DNA of 64,000 nt from Bedellia somnulentella (lineage: Eukaryota; Arthropoda; Insecta; Lepidoptera; Bedelliidae), in contig OY755170.1 of NCBI GenBank assembly GCA_963576735.1, positions 13,128,567-13,192,566 of the forward strand, written 5' to 3'. A program made the position numbers and the translations under genes. Below are positions 1 through 12,100 of the stretch, one piece after another (within the stretch, counting starts at the first letter, position 1; each line of letters opens with the position of its first letter). Below the pieces are notes generated by a model that did no database searches, was not told the DNA's origin, and was given only the letters and a program-made list of their open reading frames with translations.

Positions 1-2760
1 CTATTACGTTGGGATGCCAATTTGTAATAAAATAAAAAAAGGGGTTGGCGCTATGGATAGTTAGATAAATGAATTTAGTTAAACTTACTACGGATTCAAC
101 CAAAAATAGGATAAGCTTTCAAGACTGCAACTTAGTTACTCGTTTTGTGAATAACAAAATGAGGTGTATGAGTTTGATAATTTTAAAACACCATTGAATC
201 CAAGTTAGTGCATGCATATTGCTTGTGCTCCTGAAGAACCAAGTAAAGAAAAGACAAAACTTAATGAAAGAAACACTCTACAGATTGGTATATGAATAAA
301 ATTGGCAATTCAATTTATTATGAAAGAAACTAGAAATTGTGGCACATAATGGTGAAAATATAATGATTTCTACATCATACCCGCTGACTGAAAACTCTTA
401 TTAAGTAAATTTATAGTTAAGTAAAATTATCTTTGAATATACTTTGAGTGACTCAATAGTAAATTTATATTTATTTAAGGGTTGAGAATAAAATAACATT
501 GCGTCAAATTCGGCTGCATTTTTTCAAAAGAATTACTGACAATCGAACCAAATAAACATGATATATGCTATCATTTCACAATTTTTGAGATGTAAATGGA
601 ACAATAAAATTGTAAAAGCTTTAGTGAATGGACGACAACTACGTCAGATATTAAAAAAACAGCCAATTGACGGAGGAAATATCATCAAACGCAACGAAAT
701 CACTAAATTTGCAGAATAAGGTATTTTTAAATCAAGCATGTTATTTCAAATGGAAGAAACTGTGTGAGTGCTTTTCATGGAGATCAAGCTTGGTGCGAAA
801 GATTTTTTATTAATAAAGGATTATGTATGAGGTTATATGATAACTGACATTGCGTATTTAAACATTTATAGCAACATACAATCTGTCTAGTGTAGACGTG
901 TGTTCTGCACTCCGAGAGACCATTTCAGCGCCATTTGGCCTAGAACGAAAGGTATAATGCAGTTTCAACTTAATTTGACTAACCCTAATAGGAATTTCAA
1001 TAATAACACAGTAAAGACACTATAATTTACAATAAGTAATAGCCAACCTAGAAACTTTATATCGTACCGACTAAAAATATTAATGAAAGTGCCACAGTTT
1101 TCAATGTAACTACATATTAAATAAAAGAGAATATCTACAACCAAAAACGCCACCAATGCATAGTCCATCATTATATTCTTCAAAATCTTGTGCAGATTCT
1201 GTAATGACAGCTACTCACCCCGTGACTCGCCTCTATCAGTTCTATATCAACCCACTTTCTACGGCTTTTACCATAATTTCGGCTCACTGATGGTGCCCGG
1301 TAACAATGAAGACGAATTAATTATCACCTTTTTGGTTCAACAGATCAATAAAATAAATGTATCGATACACCAATTCTCTTATTCATACAGCTGAAATAGG
1401 TTATTATTTTAATAAGAAACAAATAAATTAAAAATTGAATTACTAGTATATACTCAACAAGTGTGTAATCTAGTGTATAGACTGTACACAATCCCCGAAA
1501 CAAGTTTATTGCTATTAGACCTAACGTTTCATAAAATGACAATATTTTAAATAAACTGGCACTAAAAACAAATATGACGAATAAAAGAAAGAACGAAACG
1601 CTTAGTTTTACGAATTTAAACTGCCTTAACATTGTATAGTCAGAAAACTGTGAGACTTGATTTAATATTTAAAATTTAGTTTCTTTACGGTGAAGGGTTT
1701 GTTCTGAACGAATGCTAAACCAGCGCCGCTTAGATATATATCTTTTTAGCTAACGATAACTATGCAGTTAATAAAAGGCTGCATGTAGTTGAAATGCGTA
1801 AACGACAATTGATTTAGGAAAATTCAATCAATCAGCGTTACTAAGCTTGATCATTGACGAATAATAGAAACAATCATAATATGGTTTTATGATAGGCAGT
1901 ATATTGCCATGCTTATCTTTGATAAGCGTTAGAAATAAGACTGAAAAAAGAGGGGAAAAAACAGAATGTTTTAAAGTTACGTTAAAATTACTGCTAATTT
2001 TAGATGTGCCTTATTATTATGTAACATATTTGTGTTGTCTTATCAACGGATAACTTTAAATATTTATGTGAACAAAAGTTAAGTCTTGTATAAACTGTCT
2101 TCTAAGTGGCGCTGGTAATATAATACAAGAAGTGACGTAGATTTAGCTATTACTTTCTAACACTATTAACAATAAAGCTAAACAATAATCAATCTGGGAA
2201 AATCGGTACACAGTGAGATTTACGATGATATATTGTTATGGACACGCCACAGGCTCAATGGTTGATAGCACATAAATTCCTTTGCAATCTTGGCCATCAA
2301 GGCACAGGAGTTTTCCCTAACCCGCATTACCATACACCAACTAATTAGTAAGAATGAAGCGGGATTTTACGTGGTCTCAATACTTATGATATCACTAACC
2401 GAGTGTAGTGTCTATAAATACACAAGCACTGCGGGTGTTTTTCGTTACTTGTAAAAGAAAGAGTTTTCGATACATCAAGATAGTAAAAAATAATAATTGA
2501 TGAATTGAAATTTGTTTCAAGTCCGATAAACTTGCACTGTTCTCATATAGACATTTGAGCTGTTCTTACTGTGGGTTATTAATAAACCTTGTAGACAGGT
2601 CTATTATTCCACATTTTTGCTCTCCCGAATAAGACGGAAAGTTTCAGAACAAATTCAGGAAAATGTATGCGTCCTACTTTTTGCACAACCGGCGTATCCA
2701 TAATAATATAACAGTTCAGGTATTCCCAAATAGCATACCGAATTTCTAAGTGGCTATTAC
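1..2760. other. AT-rich stretch downstream of ftz-f1, no gene seen
   Basis: This stretch lies 3' of the ftz-f1 stop codon. Reading frames here are short (under 100 codons), AT-driven and resemble no family I know. The 3' untranslated region of ftz-f1 must run into this side, but I could not fix a polyadenylation site. No repeat family found elsewhere in the window is evident here. Confidence 0.5.
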
Positions 2761-2761
2761 A

Positions 2762-2933
2762 CGACACGATGGAATGAGAACTGTAGCAAGTGAATGTTTA
2801 GTGTGATAAGCAAACAAAGACTTAGCTAATCACACTACTTTTGGTACATCATGAGTTAAGTGGATGTAACACGAAACGACAGCAAGTGACCGTCAAGTAT
2901 GGTAAGCAAACATAGACTTAGCTAGTCAAACTA
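2762..2933. repeat. Diverged tandem duplication just beyond the ftz-f1 stop
   Basis: Two imperfect copies of a segment lie head to tail, offset by about 99-108 bases. Both contain AGCAAACAAAGACTTAGCT or a one-base variant of it. The block is about 100-270 bases past the ftz-f1 stop codon, so it may be transcribed as 3' UTR. Confidence 0.6.
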
Positions 2934-3027
2934 CAAGTTCTCTTTCTACCTCATCGTATAACTCCCACAAAATCCACAATTCTTCTCACTCAACCCCTGT
3001 CAAAATTTCCCGTCAATCATTCGAAAC

Positions 3028-3174
3028 TTACTTGCGTTTAGCGTGCAGCATTTCCATAAGCAGAGTTTGCGTAGGAGCCTGTCCGGCGCAGTGTCGTTGG
3101 TAAAGATGTTCTTCCCCGCGAGCGGCCAGAGCGTGGATCTCTGGGACCACCATCACTAGCTTGCCGAATTTGTC
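3028..3174 (-). CDS. ftz-f1 coding exon 5: AF-2 helix and stop
   Basis: Residues 495-542 and the TAA stop at 3030-3028. It starts [20 protein letters not shown] and ends with the AF-2 activation helix LLMEML followed by HAKRK. The acceptor is TTATTCCAG, preceded by a weak pyrimidine tract. AF-2 is the surface that recruits coactivators. Confidence 0.94.
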   Translation of the reverse strand, partial: DKFGKLVMVVPEIHALAARGEEHLYQRHCAGQAPTQTLLMEMLHAKRK

Positions 3175-6100
3175 CTGGAATAACCAACGTCAGGTTCATG
3201 TAAGGAATATTTCTTAAATGTGACCAGAGCTTGTATGAGAAGAATGAGTGCGAAGCAAGAGATTTGACAGCACCGTGAAAATAGCGAGCGATAGTCTCTG
3301 ACCACCCCAATGAGATTGCTGTGAGTATTTTAATTTATAAGCAAAAGATGCAACCCCGTTAATAAAATTTGCTCAGATTTATAAACGATGTCTACTGAAA
3401 GTGACAGACTAATTGAAATCGATTTCCAGCCTCGATGTTGGGCTTTTATAAAGTTTTGATCGGGAATTCTTTTTATCAATACTTTAATGAGGTCACAAAG
3501 TTTATTCTAATACATTTTGCATGTTTCTTTTTTGATATCCGTAAATAAAACCAAGTTTATAGATTTTGCTCAGATTAACAAAAGAAGTTTACTGAGAGCG
3601 ACGAATTAATAAATCGATTCTCAGCTTTAATAAAGTTTTGCTTGGGAACTATTTCTAGCAATACTTTAATGAGGTCACCAAGTTTTTGTTCTATTTCTAG
3701 TTATTAAAAAACGTTGCAAGTTTACATTTTGTGACTAGTGTTAAAAAAACTACAAATCCATTATTTATACTACTATAAATATTTGTGATTGTGTTTGTTT
3801 GTAATCAATGGGCGACATAAACCGCTCAACCAATTTCAAAACTTATTTCTCTAATGGACAGTCTAAAACCCCAGATGAGACATAAGCTCTATAACATCAA
3901 AAACCTAATGCAACAAAAACCTCTACCAGTGCAATGCAGGGGCAGAGCACTAGTATTAAGTATGGATATAACTTCGTTTATGAATCTGTAGAATTTGGAA
4001 AAAGATTTATTCTATTTGTTGATGCCATACCTGTATCGTAGGATAGCAAGTGAGAGTGTAATCGAGGAGAGCCGCCTGTACTGTCTGGTATCCGTCTCGG
4101 ACGCACTTGGCGTTCACTATGCCTCTCACGTCTGGAAACGTAAAATTATAAACTATAATATAAAAATAATTAATCAGCTATAATTCAATATTAGAACATG
4201 TAAAAGAAAAAAATAATGCATTTGATAAATTCGCATCTGCGCATAAAATAAAACTTAATTTACAAATATGAAGAACTACCAACCTGGGTTTAGAAGTAGT
4301 AAGAATTTGACGCAGATGTAGTCCGGCACGTCGAACTTGAGTTCAGCAAGTTTGTTCTGCAGTTCGTTGAAATGGTCGGCCAGAGCGGGCACTCCCAGCA
4401 GGCCCAAACACAACAGATCGAACTTCTGTCCGTTGTGGAGTGTAGTCTCGTCTGGAAGGCCGTTGTGCATCCTCTGGTGCAAATGATCCAACACTAACAT
4501 GTCGGACCATGAATGCTGGAGTAACTTCATTTGATCATCAACCTGAGGAAGATACATATTGCTTGCAAGGTTCCATCGCATCATCACATCTAACAATGGG
4601 AATAATTGAATTTGCCGTTCATTTTCTTTGCCTAGTATAGTAACGAAGGAGTTTTTCTAAAAGCAAATAATGCCAAAAAAGATTCTATCTGTTAGTCTTA
4701 ACTTAAAATAGCAGTAAACATAACAAAGCGCACTGCCCCCGTCACTATAATGTTTAAATGTTGGCACTTTAATTAAGTAAATAAATATTATTAAACGGCA
4801 AATTGAGGGGAAGTTTAGGAAAATACATAGAAATATGTGTGACAGTGACAATCCTTAAGTCATATGAAGATATATCATACTTTTCATTCATTTACAGCTT
4901 TAAAAAGAGTGTTATAAAGTTTTACTATTCATATTAAGTCTGCAGCCAGTCTGACGTTCTTTGACCTAAATTTTATTGAGTTGCGTTAGAAAACGCGGAG
5001 CCGGCGCGTTAAATTTGCAGTTTACGAAACCTACTGACAGAATTTTAGAACTGGAAGGCGTTGCTCCATAGCTTGCTCAACTCGTCGTCGAATTCAAATC
5101 ATTACCTGTGTAATAGTGAATCTATCTTGGTAATTCGAAAGGCCAACACAAATGTCGATATTTATATATTACTACTTCAAAAAACTGGATTAAATATTTT
5201 GCAGCAGTTTCCTCCAATTTAGTTAATCTAAGGATTTTACGTAACGACTTTTAAAGATATCCGTGGACTTTAAAACATGCGTATAATTGTTTAAAAAGGG
5301 GAAGTCTGAAGAAGCGTATTACGTCTCGGCAAAAATATCAACCCTATGTAATAAAAGCTGCCGAGCATTACGACACCGTCATTTTTAAATTTATCAAAAG
5401 AGCATCTATTTTTCTCATCATAAGGGTCAAATTAGTATGCAGTAGTGCGATACGACTTTATTCTTCGGGTATGGTTCCCTTCGCGGTCCGCCATCTTGAC
5501 TCGAGCCAGCGAGTTGAGTGGCGGCGGCGGCGGTGGCGGTGTAAGTAGGTCAAAGTCGCGACAGATCGCCGCGCGCCACCCCGCCTCACGTCACCTCTTT
5601 ATCCACTACGGGCTACTCCATATTATTTACTCAAGAAAGACATGCTTTATTTTGATAGGTAAACAGACTATTTTAAAACGTTGGAAATCATCATTTTAAA
5701 AAGTTGGAAATGTTCTGTATTATACTGTGTTTCTTTAGTACTAGAAACCTATTTGTAATGAAGCAATATAAGTTTCGATAAAATAAGGTTTTCCAAAATT
5801 TACAAAAAGTTAACTAATTAAAAACTATGGCATGAAAAAACATTGAACGGTATTTAAACTAAATGCTAATATTTAATGTGTGGGAATAGTAACTAATTGA
5901 CTTCAAATTCCTTACAGACAACCTAAATTTGTATGCGAATAACCAATACCGGGAATTTCAACTTACATCATATTTCCAAGTAAAAAGTAAAAAAATCGAT
6001 AAAAGTGGAACGATAATGAAGCCCGTAAGTTCATCGCGCTGTTACAAGTTAGCCGTCATACCGCGGTAATAGTATTATGTAAGAGAAAGCGAAGAAAGTA

Positions 6101-9100
6101 GGCGCTATTGCGGCGATTACGCTCGGTTACGCGCCGTACGCCGCACACCGGTAAAAGGTGCTTTCTCGCTATGTGGGCCACGGGCACTATGTCAAGTGCA
6201 TCTACAAAGTTCACTGTTGCCGTCTTGCTCTCACTGCGCATGGGTTATGTAATTATCATTAGAAACTTGTGAAAGCATAGGCAATGCTAGCACATGAACC
6301 TATGCATTCAAAGTTAATGCCATCCTTAAGAGTTAAGGACGCTTTTTATAGACTGGGTCTAGATATTCTAATCTAATCGTTTTTTACGAATTTTACTATT
6401 GACTGACATATCTAAATTATCTTTGTCTAAGGCAGTTATTCAAAGTAATATGTTAATTACGTTCAATGCATATTAATAAAATAAAAAGAGAACCTACACG
6501 CGACTATGAGGATCAATGCATGACCTACATAGCAGAAGACAAAGAGTATCGATCCAGTTGTATCGCTTGCTACTAACCGCAGCGAATAATTTAACTAGCT
6601 ATAATACTCAGCTTGTCACACACATTTCGATGCTAATACACCGACAACACATAGATTGCTCATTGTGAAACTTGTCAAAAAAATAATCGCATTGCATTAT
6701 TTTTAACAATATTAAGTCGCAAAAAAATCGCATGCATAATTTTCGCAAGCAAAATTGGTGTACACCGGATAGGAAACAAGGATCTGGGTAGGAAGTTTGA
6801 TACGGATTTATAAAATACCTTTAAATATTTAAAGAACACGGTGTTTCTGGCCCAGTCCACTTGCGAGAATAAGTTTTGATCCAAAACTTTGCACATTAAC
6901 TCGAAAAGATCAACCTCGCACTGATTGTATGTTTGGCTTTGTAAAAGACCAAACAGCGAGTTCTGCCATTCACGGTCATCGATGGTCTGCACAAACTCGC
7001 GGATCATGGGAGACACTCGCAAGGAGTCGGTGCTCGTGGCTTCTGCGGTACTGGAAGGTGTTGCTGCGGCCGTCGCTGGAGTGTCGAACGCGAAGGCATC
7101 TGGAGACGCGGAATGCGGTGAATGTGCCTCCCATTTGTCATGAGATTGCGGTTGCGGCTGCTGAGCCTGCTGTGTCTGCGCAGCTAGAAGTACGGGGCCC
7201 GGAGATGATTCTGGAGACGAAGTCAGGGAAGAAACTTGAGGAATTTGAATTTCTTGCTTTACAGGAACCGATGCATACGGCGTGCCAAATCCAAGCACAA
7301 GGCCACCATCTCCAAGAGTTCCTCGTAGAGTTTGAACTGCAATTTGCCTTTGTCTCATCATTTGCAACTTCCGTGCTCGGTCTCGTTTGTACATGGGCCC
7401 GAATTTGTTACGACCGCCTCGCATGCGATCAGCTCGAACAGCTGCAAAAAAATAAGTGATTAGAAAATTATACAAAATACTCGATACAAATACAAGTGAC
7501 ATTCTTAACGTTTTACGTTAAAAATGTGCAGGAGACAATATTTTTCACACTAGACTACAAAACTAGCTATCTTTAACTTGATTCTGATATATATTTGTTT
7601 CCTGTAGGTAAAAGATAGTACAATTGCACTGATGTATTTTTTAGTTAAAAGGATTTATTTTAATAAATAATCATTAAGAACATAAATACTTCGGACCATC
7701 TTATATATATGAAATATGAACAGAAAATAGGACTAAATAAAAAACTACTATTATGTATCTATTATAAAAGACAGCATTAGTCTGCAGATTCTTTTTGTTT
7801 TAACCACCTCTAGATTAAAATGTTATAATACTTTTAAATCAATCTCAACTCAAACTTTCACGCCCAATATCCCCGAAAGGGTTGGCAGAGGTCCTAATAC
7901 TTTCTGAACATCACGTGACATTGTGACCTGGTGTTCAGAGTAGCGTACGTTTTGCTTCTAAATACTTCTAAATGTTTATTTGATTCTCCGAAAATTTTAC
8001 ATCTAGCTGCCAAAATACTGAAATTTGTATATGATTCAGCAGTTACCCGTATAAGAGTAGCCTCGGGACAACTTGGTACGATGACAAGAAATTTACAGTA
8101 CATCTTTCTGGGACACGCTCAGCTTATTTGAATTGGTGCCTGACCTTATCCTCGCTCTTCTATACCATTCAATAATACACAATAATTAGATAGATACATT
8201 CTAACTGAATGCATAATTTGTTATGGAATTAGTTATATATGGTCTTTACATGTAACTTTTTGTCTCTTATACATCTGGTTTGTTTTATAATTTCGGAGTT
8301 TGGGGTTACTTTCTAAGAGAGGTGCTTTGATTAAAAGTTCAGCACTTTCAGTATGATTGTTGGAATTGGATTATTTGGAAAAAAATGCTGTACGATGATG
8401 TTGTTCGTGAAGGAAGTTCATTTTACAAAGGCATAGAACAGAATGGGGTACTGAATTGTACCACGACGGCATATTTAAGGTGTTGCATGAAGAAAACATC
8501 CAATATGCCGTAATTGATCATAAACAAGGATTGATTTGAAGGAGTGGTGTTGTTGATTCCCAGATTGGCGGACGCACCGTTTACAGAGTTAATACAATAC
8601 ACTCGAGGGGCTGCGCAATAGCTGCAGGGAATTTATGATAGATAGATACAATGTACTTTAGTGTAATATTGATATATGAACACGCGATAACCGATAATAT
8701 TTGTGATAAACGAGGTCAGTCGTGTTTGCTACTTAAAGAATTAGATCAAGGTCAAGGTCAAGTTTCGTAACGGACTCAAATATAATTTTTCTATCCAAAA
8801 TTAAGTCTGAAAACATTTCAAAAATTTCGAAATTATCTATGACATGAATCCCTTGAACATTTAATATATTTTCTCAAGATGGGTCAAGGTAAGCCTTTAA
8901 AATGGGGTCACCTACTTCTCTATTTATATAAGGTTAGTTATGAATTAAATACATAAGCTGTAAATATATCATCGAACATCTGACGGGACCTTAACATACG
9001 TGCCAGGGCCGAGTACGCGAGCGACACATGAAGCAATCATGTCAACGAGATAAAAAATAGTGTTGTATAGAAAGGATGGGAAGCGGTGGGGATCATTTGC

Positions 9101-12100
9101 TGTACCGTACCAAAGACGCAAGCCGGTGAAACTTGGTCAAGGCCGACAGCCCTTCCCTCCGGCTCCACTCCCCTGCCCCCCGCCTGCAGCACTATTACAG
9201 CAGAACAGTGACGGAACAGGCCGATCTCTACCGAATAAGCCCGAACATTGCTGTAGCGTACTAGCGTACCACACGCACTCGATTGCGCTCATAGCATTGA
9301 GCATGAGCAGAGAACTAAGTAGCTCTATCATCATTTATTATTACACAACCAAGACAAATCATTACTCGCTAGCCGCGACAATTCACCGAACTGTGTCAAG
9401 ATTATGTACCTATTGTATTTGTAAGAACTTTACTAACTTCTAGATGAAGTAGTTGAGGAGCTATGTATTTATATCCTAACTTTTTTAAACAAAACCGAAG
9501 TAAATACTGAAAATTATGTCCTTTAACTTGTTGCGAATTATCTTAAATGATTACAGTATGTATTAGCCGAAAAATAGGTCATATTTTCGTACATCGATGT
9601 ATGCAATTTAAGATTGAATGACAGGTTTTGCCTAAAAATTAGAAAGGCCCGGCGTACGAGGCCGTTCTGTTGAAATACTTAATTCGGGTCAAGGCAGCGG
9701 CGCGCCGAAATAGTCTGCTGCCGCGCACGTTTTTTTATTACGATTATGTTGTATTGCAGCATACTCGCTCATATTAATACCAACCTTACGGTTTCACTAT
9801 CTAATCAAAATGTAAGAAATTTTAATTCTCCAATGATCATTTTTTTTATAAAAATGGCAGTAAAACCCATTTAGCATCTTTAATATAGACAAAACTGCAA
9901 ATGGGCGATGGAATTTTCAATGGCCAAATGAAAGATAGGCACTCCATCATAAGGATGAATAGGTTAATCTTTAAGAGCAAATAAATTTTGTATATTTTCT
10001 TTGCTTGTACTAGTGAGTCAAATATCGTTATGGGTTACGTTACGTAAGATGGCGTGCACAAAGGCTGTGGCACACCACAATCAACGAACCATGTGAAAAC
10101 AATCATTACTATGTGCCGACATGAACGCATGGCTGTCAGCAACGATGTACTTAGCCTCACCTATGTATTCCAAACACGTGTACCAAAGCATATAACGCAA
10201 CCATTCAGCTTTACATTACAAGGGGGTTTCTTGGAGGGTTCGCGCAGAAATCTATTGTTGGATCAACGCTTTAGGTCCATCTGTTGTGTAGCGCACTAAC
10301 CGCGATGCAAAAATTTGCGTATATTTAAAGTTTTAAATTTCCTACGAACTGCAAGGTTATGAAATATATGATGCATTAATAATTAAACTGAATAATAAAA
10401 AATAATTAGATGAACATAGAATGTAATACCAATCTGGATGTGCCTAAATGGAAATGGATGTAAATAATATTATTGAATCTTCTGTGACATCAAGCGAGAT
10501 TATTATTATATGGTTGCTTAACAGTTAAAATCGCATTTCTTCAAACTTTTTTTATAACATACATACATACATATACTCACGGCTGTAAATCCCTAGAAGG
10601 GGTAGCCAGAGCTAAGGAATCAGAAATTCCTCAGCCACTTTTGGAAAGTTGAATGGGGAAAAGATGGTAAAATAAAGGTTTTTGGTGATGGGTCTCCAAC
10701 CGCATCGCCCAAAAATCCCTTAAAAGCCCCAATACCGTTAGTCGCCTCTTACGTACAGCCACCGGAAGAAATGGGGTAGTGCTATTCTAAGCCGACATTA
10801 CACAGCATAGCCGACACTACACAGCATAAGCATAAGCATACATAAGCAGTTTTTTTATAAGTTTTATTTAAAAGCATTTAAATCCCAGTTTTTAAGCCAT
10901 CTTAAGCGCAACAAATACCAACCAACACCAGTATAGTTATTCTCTCTAATGAAGAAACTTTACTTGTCTATGATGCGAGTATAGTCTGAATTCTTGTTTT
11001 AGGCTACCGAAGGTATTTATTTATTTTTTGCGAAGATAAGAATAAGTCAGCAGGCAACGCAAACGCTAAGGAAGGCGCCTATAGTAATTAGATTTATTCG
11101 CATTACATTAGACTTATTCACTTTTTATTATATTTATCATGGGTTGTTTTTCAAATATTATCAAATAGAATTTTTTGTCACCGCGGGTGGTGTTAGGTTT
11201 CCATTTAACCTGGACTATTAATTATTTAGTTATAGGCTGCAGGCAAATTGCCACGTTGTACTGATACAGTGTCACATGACTATGCCATGTGAATTTCCAC
11301 ACTAATTCTCCTCCAACTGTTTTCAACCAAATAAATCGTAAATGACAATAACACACATCGTTGCAATCTTGCCTGAGGATTTGAACGTACTCAACAGAGT
11401 TGGTGCGCTTTTTCATGAGGGCTTTTTACTATTTACATCAAATTGTTCACTTATTTTGATTGAGGTATAAACCATGTTTTAGAATAATACTACCATCTAT
11501 CCGCAGGTCGCCGTATTTTATTTTTACTTAAGGTACTGCTTGGTGACTGGGTCTTAGAATCTCTACAATAACTACTTCTGATCGAGACGCAAAAGCTTTG
11601 TCATCAACTGTCTGCAAGAGTTGTAGGATGGGGCATAATAGCATCGTGAAAACATAATTCCACTTGGAGAAGCTAGGTCATAACTAACATTCTTTGGTTC
11701 AATTTGGTCGTCAGAATTTTGATAAAACAAGCGATGTAGATATTCTAATAGCAAGACAAGAATAGTAGCTTTATCCAAACTGCTAACATTGTGAAATATG
11801 TTATGCTGAATATACAGTTGAAGTAGTTGAAAATTTTTCCATGATAATTGTCAGAAGCAAATAGCTACATAAATTGATTATGGCCAGACATATGTTCGTA
11901 GCATCAAATTGACGACATATGTGCGGCTGTGTGCAATGCGATATACGTACAGGTTACATTTGGGGTACACATTGCAAAAGCGGCGCGGCGTCTTATGAAA
12001 TGTTGTCCGTTGCGCAGCGCCACTCCGCCACGCTCAGGCAATTGTTTCGAAACGCACGGAATCGTCGCCTACCTACCTACCTGTGCATTGCCGATTTGCT

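Noticed and set aside
6929..7459. 176-codon plus-strand open frame
   Set aside because: It lies wholly opposite ftz-f1 coding exon 2 and is a shadow of that GC-rich coding sequence.
9060..9443. 127-codon plus-strand frame in a GC-rich island
   Set aside because: It lies in ftz-f1 intron 1; its proline-rich part comes from a CCC-rich stretch, and it resembles no protein.
12065..12082. CTAC microsatellite
   Set aside because: Only three to four units; too short to be of note.
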